Source: an uncultured Planktomarina sp. | Lineage (GTDB): Bacteria > Pseudomonadota > Alphaproteobacteria > Rhodobacterales > Rhodobacteraceae | Length of the DNA stretch: 64,000 nt | Reading direction: 5' to 3' | NCBI GenBank assembly: GCA_905181815.1 | Contig: CAJIZA010000005.1 | Location: forward strand, 215,176-279,175 | In this document: piece after piece, positions 45,710 through 54,274 of the stretch | Position numbering within the stretch: position 1 is the first letter of the stretch | How the letters are laid out: every line of letters starts with the position of its first letter | Notes under the pieces: generated by a model | Databases searched by the model: none | What the model saw: only the letters and a program-made list of their open reading frames with translations | What the model was told of the DNA's origin: nothing | Translations under genes and position numbers: made by a program

Positions 45710-45898
45710 TCAAAACCTTTTGGTCAGTGCTGCACTGGATTTCAGACTATGGTAAGCACAATCTGTGCCAGTAGTTATGAGAACTGACTGGCTGGGTAGG
45801 GATTTCGACTTAAAATTGAACTTTTTACAACCCCACGGCCGTTTTTTGTCGTGGGTCACAAAAAAGTAAAGGCAGTTGGAACATGTTATTTTGGCCAT
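45710..45898 (-). CDS. 62-residue four-cysteine protein
   Basis: Small protein with cysteines at about residues 6, 9, 23 and 47 in a pattern CxxCxYF..T.D...P.GC..F.FKSK..PS..V...TG..C, likely one metal (zinc) site. Similar small CxxC proteins are found in many bacteria without a known role. Its ATG overlaps the preceding membrane gene by 13 bp and its stop lies 3 bp before the MotF-like gene, so it is translated within the fliK-flhB operon and is probably real. Confidence 0.65.
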   Translation of the reverse strand: MAKITCSNCLYFFVTHDKKRPWGCKKFNFKSKSLPSQSVLITTGTDCAYHSLKSSAALTKRF

Positions 45899-46107
45899 AT
45901 TACATCTCGCAGTCGAAGTATTAGTCTTTGTATTTTAAACCTAAAAGATGCCAATAACGATAAAAAGGCTCCAACGTATACAATTACGCCTTTGAGGGTC
46001 TCGCCCCCCTCTAAGAACAGCTTCGCCTCAAAAACTAACCAAATAGCTGCTCCAAAAAAAGTTACTGAGGATATTAATTCACCGGTAGATCTTTTACGCT
46101 GCGCCAT
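45886..46107 (-). CDS. 73-residue small membrane protein after flhB
   Basis: Start chosen at ATG 46107 because GAGG lies ten bases upstream; the longer frame has no signal. Two membrane helices: SSVTFFGAAIWLVFEAKLFL and GVIVYVGAFLSLLASF, with basic ends (MAQRKRSTG, RFKIQRLILRLRD). I do not recognise a family. Seventeen bases after flhB and overlapping the four-cysteine gene, in the same operon. Confidence 0.6.
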   Translation of the reverse strand: MAQRKRSTGELISSVTFFGAAIWLVFEAKLFLEGGETLKGVIVYVGAFLSLLASFRFKIQRLILRLRDVIWPK

Positions 46108-46123
46108 AATTTTTTCCTCGACT

Positions 46124-47269
46124 TCAAATTTTCGAACCAAATTCATCAAACAGAAGATCGGCAGGTATATTTGGATCTTCGAAGGATGGGTTTGTGCCAC
46201 GTTCCAACTGAAGCACATAAGCTAAAACGGAGGCAACAGCTGAGAACAGATCTTCCGCTACATCTACTCCAATATCACCAGTAAAAAAGAGAGCTCTGGC
46301 CAACAATGGGCTGCGCACACGGCTGATATTCGCTTTGTCAGCTTCATCTATAATGCGTAGCGCCATCGGCCCTTTACCCATCGCAATTATATAGGGAGTG
46401 TCCCGGTTTTCTGGCTGATATTTTAATGCAACTGCGAAGTGGGTAGGGTTCGTAATAATTACCGTAGCATCACTTACATTTTCGATTGCCTGAGCTCTCT
46501 CAGACGCTTTTTGACTAGCCTCCATCTGAAGTCGCCTTATTCGAGATTTAACTTCCGGTGACCCTTCACTATCTTTTGATTCATCCTTCATATCTTGTCG
46601 GTTCATACGCAACTTCTGCATCCACTCATGACGACTCCAGAGGAAATCACCGAAGGCAATAAAAGCTAGCACTACGACCAAACCACCAACTAAAGACATC
46701 AAAGTTTGATGAAATACAGTAAGACCATCGCTTAAGGATGAACTACTCAAGTATAATAATTTTGGCAAAGACACCCAAATTATAGCCCCCGTCACTGATA
46801 TCAGAAATATAATCTTCATTATTGACTTAGTGAGCTCGACTAGGCCTTTGACTGAAAAGATCCGTTTCAATCCACTAAGGGGATTAATTCGACTTGGCTT
46901 AAACGACATTGCCTTACTAGAAAAATTGATGGATCCAGCAACAAAAAATTGAGTGAGGATTACGGCAGTAAAGATGGGAAAGGCAAAAATAGCTGCACCA
47001 CCCAATGCTAGACCAAATGCAGCTTCAGAGTTAAATATGCGCAGAACGCTCAAGTGTTCAGAATGGTTCCAGCGAAATAAAGACGCCCAATTCGAAAGAA
47101 CGTTCCTAGCCACCATTCCCAAACAAAATAAAATAATTAAACCCATAAAACTTGAACCAAAGACAAACATTTCTTTCGATGAGAGGATGTCACCATCCTC
47201 CCTAGCTTTTTCCAAACGCTTTTGAGTTGGATCTAACGTCTTTTCTTGGCTATTATCTTGTTCAGCCAT
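46124..47269 (-). CDS. flhB: flagellar export apparatus protein FlhB
   Basis: Substrate-specificity switch of the export gate, 381 residues. Four membrane helices follow the basic N terminus (EKTLDPTQKRLEKAREDGDI); the autocleavage NPTH motif is intact (TVIITNPTHFAVALKY), and IAMGKGPMALRIIDEAD, plus RSPLLARALF are conserved. The tail is slightly longer than in enterics. ATG overlaps the fliR end by 8 bp. Confidence 0.96.
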   Translation of the reverse strand: MAEQDNSQEKTLDPTQKRLEKAREDGDILSSKEMFVFGSSFMGLIILFCLGMVARNVLSNWASLFRWNHSEHLSVLRIFNSEAAFGLALGGAAIFAFPIFTAVILTQFFVAGSINFSSKAMSFKPSRINPLSGLKRIFSVKGLVELTKSIMKIIFLISVTGAIIWVSLPKLLYLSSSSLSDGLTVFHQTLMSLVGGLVVVLAFIAFGDFLWSRHEWMQKLRMNRQDMKDESKDSEGSPEVKSRIRRLQMEASQKASERAQAIENVSDATVIITNPTHFAVALKYQPENRDTPYIIAMGKGPMALRIIDEADKANISRVRSPLLARALFFTGDIGVDVAEDLFSAVASVLAYVLQLERGTNPSFEDPNIPADLLFDEFGSKI

Positions 47270-48081
47270 CAGTTTTCTCGAGAAGAAACGACATCAAAAG
47301 ATCAATTATTAGCTGAATTAAATCCTTAAACGCGAAAGAAATCGCATCAACTGAATAGAATAATATCAAAAAAGCGCCAATGAGGGTCATTGGAAACCCA
47401 AAGGAAAATAGGTTAAGCTGAGGTGCAGATTTTGTAATAAAACCAATTGCTATATTCACAAACAGCAAGACGATGACAATGGGCAAGACAATGATTGCAG
47501 CCGACCGAAACAATATATCGCTTGCCGACAGACCAGCAGCGATCAAGTCACCATAATTTACTAATTGGCCCAATGGATAAAGCGTGAAGCTTTTATATAT
47601 TAAACCTAAAACTATCAAATGCCCATTAACTGAGAAAAACACTACTATGAGAAATAACATAAAAATTTGGCTTATTACCGGAGACTGACCACCGCCAGTT
47701 GGATCAACTTGAGACGCAAAGGCCAAACCAGAAGTTGCAGCAATTTTTTCACCAGCCAAGCTCACAGCAGCAAAGCAGATATTGAGAACTAAGCCGACTG
47801 TGAGGCCAATGAATATCTCCTGCATTACAATCAAAATTAATTTGGGACCCACTAACACACTCTGCTGCGGAAATTGAAGAGTGCCTAGTATCCAAAAGCC
47901 AAGGCAAAATGAAAACACAATTCTGATTTGCAGTGGCACCATCCTACCGCCAAAAAACGGCGCCGAAACTCAAGAACGCACCAACTCGTAACGACGCTAC
48001 CAGTATTAAAACCAAAAAAGTAAAAAGCTCTTGTAACTCCAGTCCCGGAAGAGCCCCTAATTCATTAACTATTGGTAACAA
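47262..48081 (-). pseudogene. fliR: export-gate protein FliR with a frameshift after its first helix
   Basis: The open frame (47942-47262, 226 codons) begins MVPLQIRIVFSF, which is inside FliR: the family normally reads ...VGAFLSFAPFFGGRMVPLQVRI. Upstream another frame carries NELGALPGLELQELFTFLVLILVASLRVGAFLSF, a typical FliR first helix, starting at TTG 48081 right after the fliQ stop with AGGAAAGG. Removing one G from the TTTCGGCG run (47958-47966) joins them as SFAPFFGGRM exactly. C-terminal parts (KIAATSGLAFASQVDPTGGGQSPV, FGFPMTLIGAFLILF) are intact. As written the gate protein lacks its first helix. Confidence 0.82.
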
Positions 48082-48082
48082 A

Positions 48083-48352
48083 CTAGAGACCTTTCCTGGA
48101 TATTTCGTCAAAAATATAACTAAAATAATCGGTCATTTGAGTAATTGTGAAAGTAGCCATTAAAGACATAGCCATTAACACGATGAAAAGTTTAGGCACA
48201 AAGCTAAGTGTCATTTCATTAATGGACGTAGCTGCTTGAATTAAGCCTATGAATAGACCAACCGATAGCGCCACGAGCAAGATAGGACCAGCAACCACAA
48301 CAATTTGCCAAAAAGCCATACTAAGATACTGAACATTCTGATCAAAAACCAT
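48083..48352 (-). CDS. fliQ: flagellar export gate protein FliQ
   Basis: 89 residues with two helices: QIVVVAGPILLVALSVGLFIGLIQAATSINEMTLSFVPK (key motif GLFIGLIQAATSINEMTLSFVPK, shortened here) and LFIVLMAMSLMATFTITQMTDY. ATG at 48352 gives the usual length; an in-frame TTG at 48391 would add 13 residues. Between fliP and fliR. Confidence 0.94.
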   Translation of the reverse strand: MVFDQNVQYLSMAFWQIVVVAGPILLVALSVGLFIGLIQAATSINEMTLSFVPKLFIVLMAMSLMATFTITQMTDYFSYIFDEISRKGL

Positions 48353-48408
48353 ATCGCTAGCCCACAACAAATGTTGATGAAAGTGATCCAATCGTCATGG
48401 CCCACCCG

Positions 48409-49122
48409 TCAACCAATACAAACAGCAACAACTTGAATGGCAAGAGAAATCAACATGGGCGACAACATCATCATACCTAGGGACATAAGAATGGATGCAA
48501 TAACGATATCGATTACCAGAAATGGTAAGAAAATTAAAAACCCAATCTCAAAAGCTGTTTTCAACTCAGATGTAATGAATGAAGGTAAAACAATTGAAAG
48601 GGGAATGGCTTGAGTGTTTTCAAAAGGCCCCTCACCCGCCATCTCAGCAAACATATTCATGGTATCTGAGCGGGTGTTAGCAACCATGAATTCTTTTAAT
48701 AGGTCAGTGGCCGAAGCCAAAGCTAACTGGGCAGATTTTGTACCCTCTAGATAGGGGTTCAACGCAGTCTCATAAATCACCTCAAAAATTGGGCTCATGA
48801 CGTAAAAAGTAATGAAAAGTGCGATTGCAATTAAGACTTGGTTCGGTGGCGTTTGTTGAGTGCCCAACGCCTGCCGTAAAATAGATAATACTATTATTAC
48901 CCTGGTAAACGCAGTCATTCCCAAAACAATTGACGGAACAACAGTTAGTACAGTCATTAAAACAAGAATTTGCAAAGATAGAGAATAAGTCGATTCACCA
49001 TTTTCGCCAATACTCGAAGTCAAAGCCGGCATACCTAACACGCTACCATCCTGCCCAAATGCAGATGATGCCATTAAGCTAAAAACGAGATGAAAAATGA
49101 TCTTGGGGAAAAACGATTTCAT
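48409..49122 (-). CDS. fliP: flagellar export gate protein FliP
   Basis: 237 residues with a signal peptide (HLVFSLMASSAFG) and the FliP signature: SLQILVLMTVLTVVPSIVLGMTAFTRVIIVLSILRQALGTQQTPPNQVL (key motifs VLMTVLTVVPSIVLGMTAFTR, LSILRQALGTQQTPPNQVL) and FLPFLVIDIVIASILMSLGMMMLSP. Its start overlaps the fliO stop. Confidence 0.96.
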   Translation of the reverse strand: MKSFFPKIIFHLVFSLMASSAFGQDGSVLGMPALTSSIGENGESTYSLSLQILVLMTVLTVVPSIVLGMTAFTRVIIVLSILRQALGTQQTPPNQVLIAIALFITFYVMSPIFEVIYETALNPYLEGTKSAQLALASATDLLKEFMVANTRSDTMNMFAEMAGEGPFENTQAIPLSIVLPSFITSELKTAFEIGFLIFLPFLVIDIVIASILMSLGMMMLSPMLISLAIQVVAVCIG

Positions 49123-49427
49123 TTACCCACGAGCTCCGGTTGAAGCTTAGAAGTAAGCGTATTTTGTTGTATCTTGGGTAATTCGGCTATTGCCGGGGAT
49201 CCATTTCTATTCGAAACGACAAGGAACAATGAATCTGCGCACTCTATAACCGTAGCTGAAGAAAATTTGGATACCGCTACAGTGTTGACTATTTTAATTG
49301 CGCTGTTGTTAGACTTGTCCAACTTTACTCGGAAGAATTTTGAGCGCTTCACCACAACTTGTATAGTTACAAGTATGGACAAAAATATCAGCACCACAGC
49401 AATTTTACTTAAGTCAAAATCTGGCAT
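49119..49427 (-). CDS. fliO: flagellar protein FliO
   Basis: 102 residues with one N-terminal helix (KIAVVLIFLSILVTIQVVV) and the short cytoplasmic beta domain of FliO (VNTVAVSKFSSATVIECADSLFLVVSNRNG). Helps assemble the FliPQR gate. Stands between fliN and fliP; overlaps fliP by 4 bp. A sigma-54 site lies 24 bp upstream of the start. Confidence 0.85.
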   Translation of the reverse strand: MPDFDLSKIAVVLIFLSILVTIQVVVKRSKFFRVKLDKSNNSAIKIVNTVAVSKFSSATVIECADSLFLVVSNRNGSPAIAELPKIQQNTLTSKLQPELVGK

Positions 49428-49450
49428 TTATCTACTCCCTACTCGAACGT

Positions 49451-49466
49451 AGCAAAATAGATACCA
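49451..49466 (-). promoter_or_regulatory. sigma-54 promoter before fliO
   Basis: Minus strand TGGTAT-N5-TTGCT in the 115-bp fliN-fliO gap; one mismatch (T for C) in the -24 box, exact spacing. Would give the gate genes fliOPQR-flhB their own transcript. Confidence 0.65.
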
Positions 49467-49542
49467 TTCTAAAATTATATAATTATATCAATTAGTTAAA
49501 ATATAAAACTTTGGGTGTCATTTCCTTGACCCCAGAAGAGTG

Positions 49543-49848
49543 TTAAATACTTTCCATTCTTTTTTCCGGATCCACAATTTCACCAAAACGGATACCAAAC
49601 CGTTCTCCGATCATAACAACTTCACCCTTCGCAATTTTGGTATTATTTACCAATATATCGAGAGGATCTCCAGCTAATCTGTCCAATTCAACAACAGAAC
49701 CTTCATTTAATCTCAGCAAGTCACGGATCGTAATTTCAGTACGTCCGACCTCTACAGTCAATTCCACATCGATATTTTCTAATACCTTTAAGTTTTCGAT
49801 ACCAACGTGTTTTTTATCAGCATCACCTGCCTTAATATCTTCAGCCAT
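49543..49848 (-). CDS. fliN: flagellar switch protein FliN
   Basis: 101 residues, C-ring component. SpoA domain: VLENIDVELTVEVGRTEITIRDLLRLNEGSVVELDRLAGDPLDILVNN (key motif GRTEITIRDLLRLNEGSVVE) and VVMIGERFGIRFGEIV. Overlaps fliM by 8 bp. Confidence 0.96.
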   Translation of the reverse strand: MAEDIKAGDADKKHVGIENLKVLENIDVELTVEVGRTEITIRDLLRLNEGSVVELDRLAGDPLDILVNNTKIAKGEVVMIGERFGIRFGEIVDPEKRMESI

Positions 49849-50839
49849 TTTCTTTGTCCTTTTTCAGTGAAATTCTTTTAGTCATTGAAACAGCAGCATT
49901 GGCGCCCAGTTTCCCAATTTCTGCTTTATAGACGGGCTCACCAGATACCTTTATCGTAATGTTTTCGGGCATAGAAATAGGAAACTCGTCACCCACAGTA
50001 CTTTTCAGGAGACGTCCTAAATTCGCTTTACTGCTAGTCAATTCAGCTGACAAAGGCAGGTTTATGGATAAAACTGCCTGCTCTAATTTTTCTTTCCAAG
50101 TGCGATCGTCTTGTGCAAATTCGTTTTGAACTCGTGATCTTAATTGCGAAGATATTGGTTTTAAAGTTTGTAGAGGATATAAAACGTCAAAACTAGCCGG
50201 TTCTGCGTCTGGCATTTGTACCATAAATGAACACACAATAACAGTATCTGCACCATCAACAAACGAGACAAATTGGATATTTTCTTCTCGAGACAATGGC
50301 TCAAAACTCGTGACAAACAGGTCCTTCCATGCGTTCTCCATGGCCCGGTTCATTCCATCAGTAATTATCTGGATAATGCGCTGCTCAGTCGCCGTAAATT
50401 CTCCTTTAGCTTGGTGCAAAGCTTTTATTTTTGAACCACCATAATATGAATTAGTCAAAATGGAGATAAATGAAGACTGCACTACCAAAAGCGAGTTACC
50501 TCTTAACTCGTCTAGTCTATTAGTTGTCACACTTACAAAGTTATCACAGCTTTCAACATACTCATCAAACGATTTCACTTCCGGAGGAAACGAAGAGATC
50601 CGAGGCATAATTCGCAACATTGGCAAAAATACCGAGCGTGTAAATCTACAGATTTTTTCGTTGACCATTCTAAGTGCGTAATAGTCACCAAGAAGCGAAA
50701 GATCTTCTGAACCAAAATCAAATTCTCTAACCGCAGTTGTGTCAAAAACCGCAGGCGTATCTTCCTGTTTAGCAGCAGCATCAAGCCCACCAAGGAGAGC
50801 TTCAACTTCATCATTTGAAAGTTTTCTAGAACCAACCAT
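49841..50839 (-). CDS. fliM: flagellar switch protein FliM
   Basis: 332 residues. The N-terminal CheY-binding-like peptide is near the start (LSNDEVEALLGGLD), then the middle domain (FTRSVFLPMLRIMPRISSFP, NSLLVVQSSFISILTNSYYGG) and the C-terminal SpoA domain (GRLLKSTVGDEFPISMPENITI). Its LSNDEVEALL resembles the conserved LSQDEIDALL. Ribosome site falls in the fliL end, 14 bp away. Confidence 0.93.
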   Translation of the reverse strand: MVGSRKLSNDEVEALLGGLDAAAKQEDTPAVFDTTAVREFDFGSEDLSLLGDYYALRMVNEKICRFTRSVFLPMLRIMPRISSFPPEVKSFDEYVESCDNFVSVTTNRLDELRGNSLLVVQSSFISILTNSYYGGSKIKALHQAKGEFTATEQRIIQIITDGMNRAMENAWKDLFVTSFEPLSREENIQFVSFVDGADTVIVCSFMVQMPDAEPASFDVLYPLQTLKPISSQLRSRVQNEFAQDDRTWKEKLEQAVLSINLPLSAELTSSKANLGRLLKSTVGDEFPISMPENITIKVSGEPVYKAEIGKLGANAAVSMTKRISLKKDKENG

Positions 50840-50853
50840 TTAAATTTGGCCTC

Positions 50854-51429
50854 TTATTGGAGCACAAAGGACGTGAAGTGAACTCCTTCGACGCCGCCAA
50901 AGCCCTCAAGATCCAGCAACTTAACATTGATTGCGTCCTTAATGCTATTGGCAAGATTATCCCTACCAATTTTACCATCAATATCATCGACGGAATAAGT
51001 ACCTATAACGCCCAGAACTTCAGACCGAAGAGCCATTTGGTGTTTTTCAACATTTTCAATTACAGTTTCATCATATTGTGTAGACACGCCCACGCTAACT
51101 TGCAAAAACTGCTTTGATTTATTTAAATTAGTCGTAAAGTTATCAGCAAAAGTATAGTAACTTGTTACAAATGTCTCATTTACAGGCGTCTCTTTTGAAA
51201 CTTTTTGAGGCTCTAGATTTTCTTCATCAAGACCATCCAAACTAGGTAGTTGCCCTGCTTGTTTAAGTTTCTTCTCAATCAGCTCTTCCACCTGTTCGAT
51301 TGGCGTTTGAGTGGGCATGAATAAAAAAGCGCCCGCACCAACACCTATTCCCAGTAATAAAACTGGACCTAATCCAAACAGGGCAATTTTTGTGAAGTTA
51401 ATTTTTCGTTTTGGAGCTTCTTCAGCCAT
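50854..51429 (-). CDS. fliL: flagellar basal-body-associated protein FliL
   Basis: 191 residues: a lysine-rich start, one helix (IALFGLGPVLLLGIGVGAGAF), an acidic linker, and the stomatin-like C-terminal domain with YYTFADNFTTNLNKSKQFLQVSVGVSTQ and NVKLLDLEGFGGVEGVHFTSFVLQ. It supports stator function in the inner membrane. Between fliK (10 bp) and fliM. Confidence 0.93.
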   Translation of the reverse strand: MAEEAPKRKINFTKIALFGLGPVLLLGIGVGAGAFLFMPTQTPIEQVEELIEKKLKQAGQLPSLDGLDEENLEPQKVSKETPVNETFVTSYYTFADNFTTNLNKSKQFLQVSVGVSTQYDETVIENVEKHQMALRSEVLGVIGTYSVDDIDGKIGRDNLANSIKDAINVKLLDLEGFGGVEGVHFTSFVLQ

Positions 51430-51438
51430 TATCTCATC

Positions 51439-53808
51439 CTAAGCAATCAGGTTCAAACCGGTTGGTGTTCTATAAGAACTAGCAGTCTGGGTGTTTAGTG
51501 TTGTGGTACGCTCTAAAGCGCTGTTTGCCTTGCCTGCAACCTTGTTTCGGCTTTGATTTGCATTCTGCCTTTGCTGGTCAGCGCCGCTTTGCATTCCAAC
51601 TGAGAACCCCGCAAGTTTCATACCATTTTGACTTGTAATTTGTAACAAAGAGTCTTCGTTCGCGCGTAAAATACTTGCCGCAGCCTGGGTTTCAGCAAAC
51701 ATTCGAATGTCAATTGACTGCTTATCCATTGAAATATTGACCCTAATTTTTCCGAAGCTCTCCGGCTCAAGGTTAATTTCAAAATTCTCATTTCCACTCA
51801 AAACCTTGTCAACGACCAGCATACTTATTTTGGACGCATATTGGGCATCATACAATGAAATACTATTAGTTAAGTTTGGCGCTGATCCGCTTGAACGGGC
51901 TAACGATCCAGTTTGAGACACAATCTGGTAGCTAAGTTTTTCATTTAAGGGAGTGGATAGATTGATACTTTCTCCGGCAACCAAACCCACTCTGGACGAT
52001 GCACCAGTAGGCGCTTCGAACTGTACCCTTGCAACAGATGTCATTCTCAGAGCCTCTGCAGCTTCAAGAAAAGATCTCGGATTAAAAGGCTTAGACGTAC
52101 TTTTAAATTCAATTAAATTTTCATCCACTCCCTCATTTAAAACGAATATTTTGTCATTTTTAGAATCTAAAAACGATTTTACTTCACGTTCTATCGCGAA
52201 AATACTAGCGGCCATATTGTCATATTTTCTATCAGCCATCCCCGAAATATGTTGGATTTCTTGATCTAAAATTAACTTATTTTGAATTAAATTATTTGGT
52301 TTTTGTTGTATAATAGCCGATTGAAATTCCGAAAAGTTATCTTGCTGAGCTGCGGCAACAACAGATACAAAACTTGCAGATTCCCTTCCAACAGTATTAG
52401 TGGGCAAAACTATTTGAGTGGTATGGGAGGAGGTTGTCGACATTTCACTCAGCGTTCGAACGAGCTCCTTAATAGACTGGACAGTGTCATCTACTTCATT
52501 GACAGGGGCATCCCGCATTAACGCTTGTTGCTGAAGGGCCATATGGTGATCTTGCACAACGCCACTGTAGCTATCTTTGGTTAAACTAATTTGAAATCTT
52601 ACAAAATCTGGCAAATTTTCTAAAGTAGTGTTTTCAGGTATGGCCAAAACTACAAGTAATTTGGATCGTGAATCAACGCTAGGATCAATCTCAACAGCAC
52701 GTGTAACACCAATCACACTCTGTAAAGAAGATTCGTCTTTTTGTGAAGGAAAATCATATACTTCAACTGCCCCTAAACCACCTTGAGCATCCAACAAATC
52801 AACCTTTACAGAAATAAACTTATCAAAAGTCTCTGGCCGTACCTGCGTATTTTCAATCTCAATAGGCACCACTTGTGGCACTAGAATTTCGCCAAAAGAT
52901 ACTGCTTCAGGATTTTCTAAGGTGCCGTTTAAATCATCACCCTGCAACTTTGCCTTCAAGTCTCTGATATCAAAAAATATCGAAGATGCTTGAGAGATAT
53001 CTAGCTCAAGTGGAACAGCTGCACCCGGCAGTAGATCCGTCAACGCCCTCAAGCTTTTGTCCTGGGAATTATCCAACTCAAGTGAAACAGATGTATCCTG
53101 CAGTAAATCGTTCAACGCCCTCAAACCCTTGCCCTGTGAATTATCCAGCTCAGGTGGAACAGCCGCACCCAGCGGTAGATCAGTCAAAGCTTTCAAGCGC
53201 TCTTCTGTTGATATGGCAACTCCGGGTATCATCTCGTTCAGAGCTGGGTCGATTTTATAGTCTTTAAATGGAACACCATTCAACTCCACACCAGTTGTCT
53301 CGCCTTTGGCCAGGTCAATCGCAACTAAGAGTTTTTCCAAAGCTGATAAATTGAACCCAGTATAGCTTTGGGGGAGCTTAGTATCATTAGTAATAATATC
53401 ATTAGTAACCAAATTGAGCCTAGAATCTACAAACGAGGCTGTTGCGTTTAAATCAAGGTTAGCCGAAATATTCCCACCGTTTTCTAAATAGCCGATAAGT
53501 CCGTCTAATCCGTGTTCCTCAACAAGGCTTTCCACAGTGTTATCAAATTTTATGAACTCATTATCAATTACTTGAGAAAGAAGATCTTGTGGTGACAGTT
53601 CGCTGTCAAGCTTCCCGCCTAGATCACCAAGGCTGATATTAATCTGTTTATTAGCAAACAACCCTTCGGACTGCTCATCATTTAGAGAAGCTAGCATCAT
53701 AGAGAAATTTCCAAAGAGACCCTCGTCCTGCCCACCTGCAGCATTTTTCGACCCTAATTGTAAATCGCCATGGGCTGACCCAACACCACCACTGAAAGCA
53801 ATACTCAT
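51439..53808 (-). CDS. fliK: hook-length control protein FliK
   Basis: 789 residues, about twice enteric FliK, consistent with secreted ruler proteins. The conserved C-terminal switch domain is FEINLEPESFGKIRVNISMDKQSIDIRMFAETQAAASIL (key motif LEPESFGKIRVNI) and LLQITSQNGMKLAGFSVGM. The central region contains three 24-residue repeats. ATG at 53808 has GGAG eight bases upstream; a longer in-frame start exists at 53832. It heads the long rightmost-to-left operon running through fliL-M-N-O-P-Q-R-flhB. Confidence 0.9.
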   Translation of the reverse strand: MSIAFSGGVGSAHGDLQLGSKNAAGGQDEGLFGNFSMMLASLNDEQSEGLFANKQINISLGDLGGKLDSELSPQDLLSQVIDNEFIKFDNTVESLVEEHGLDGLIGYLENGGNISANLDLNATASFVDSRLNLVTNDIITNDTKLPQSYTGFNLSALEKLLVAIDLAKGETTGVELNGVPFKDYKIDPALNEMIPGVAISTEERLKALTDLPLGAAVPPELDNSQGKGLRALNDLLQDTSVSLELDNSQDKSLRALTDLLPGAAVPLELDISQASSIFFDIRDLKAKLQGDDLNGTLENPEAVSFGEILVPQVVPIEIENTQVRPETFDKFISVKVDLLDAQGGLGAVEVYDFPSQKDESSLQSVIGVTRAVEIDPSVDSRSKLLVVLAIPENTTLENLPDFVRFQISLTKDSYSGVVQDHHMALQQQALMRDAPVNEVDDTVQSIKELVRTLSEMSTTSSHTTQIVLPTNTVGRESASFVSVVAAAQQDNFSEFQSAIIQQKPNNLIQNKLILDQEIQHISGMADRKYDNMAASIFAIEREVKSFLDSKNDKIFVLNEGVDENLIEFKSTSKPFNPRSFLEAAEALRMTSVARVQFEAPTGASSRVGLVAGESINLSTPLNEKLSYQIVSQTGSLARSSGSAPNLTNSISLYDAQYASKISMLVVDKVLSGNENFEINLEPESFGKIRVNISMDKQSIDIRMFAETQAAASILRANEDSLLQITSQNGMKLAGFSVGMQSGADQQRQNANQSRNKVAGKANSALERTTTLNTQTASSYRTPTGLNLIA
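53000..53215 (-). repeat. three tandem 72-bp repeats inside fliK
   Basis: Copies begin near 53005, 53077 and 53149 (period 72 bp) and encode variants of LRALTDLLPGAAVPLELDNSQ. They are diverged, so the expansion is old. In a ruler protein they would lengthen the molecule by 24 residues per copy. Confidence 0.85.
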
Positions 53809-53841
53809 GCGAAAAACTCCAAACCTCTTCAAAGAGTGAAA

Positions 53842-53857
53842 TGCAAATTTTGTACCA
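53842..53857 (-). promoter_or_regulatory. sigma-54 promoter of the fliK operon
   Basis: Minus strand TGGTAC-N5-TTGCA, 34 bp before the fliK start, in the short fliJ-fliK gap. One mismatch in -24. Confidence 0.75.
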
Positions 53858-53858
53858 A

Positions 53859-54266
53859 TTATTTTTTTTGAAAGAGTATATCTCGATCAAACTCTTTTAA
53901 TTCCTTTTCTCTAAGCTCTTCTGCGTTCAATTCATTCAATTTTTCTAAAATTTTTCTATTTTTACGTTCATGTGAAGATACTAATTTTTGCAAATGTATT
54001 TTTTCAGTCATAAGAAATTCAATTTTGTTTCCCACGATTTCTTTCTGGCTAATCATTTTTTCACGAAGTTTACTATTAATCAAAGCTCGGTGACTAGTTT
54101 GCACGACACCAGGCTCTACTGTCTCCTCGATATTAAAGGTTAAATCAGTTTCTAGTTTACGAATTTTCTCGATATTTTCGTTCATATTACTCAATTCAAA
54201 CTGAGTTTTTAATTTTTTAGTTTTACCATGCCGGTAAATTAGGTCAAAAATCTTATGCTTAGCCAT
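53859..54266 (-). CDS. fliJ: flagellar export chaperone FliJ
   Basis: 135 residues, helical and charged throughout (KLKTQFELSNMNENIEKIRKLE, MISQKEIVGNKIEFLMTEKIHLQK), as expected of the FliJ coiled coil that inserts into the FliI hexamer. The call rests on helicity, size and its place directly after fliI (8 bp). Sequence is otherwise weakly conserved, as is usual. Confidence 0.8.
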   Translation of the reverse strand: MAKHKIFDLIYRHGKTKKLKTQFELSNMNENIEKIRKLETDLTFNIEETVEPGVVQTSHRALINSKLREKMISQKEIVGNKIEFLMTEKIHLQKLVSSHERKNRKILEKLNELNAEELREKELKEFDRDILFQKK

Positions 54267-54274
54267 GCTACAAA

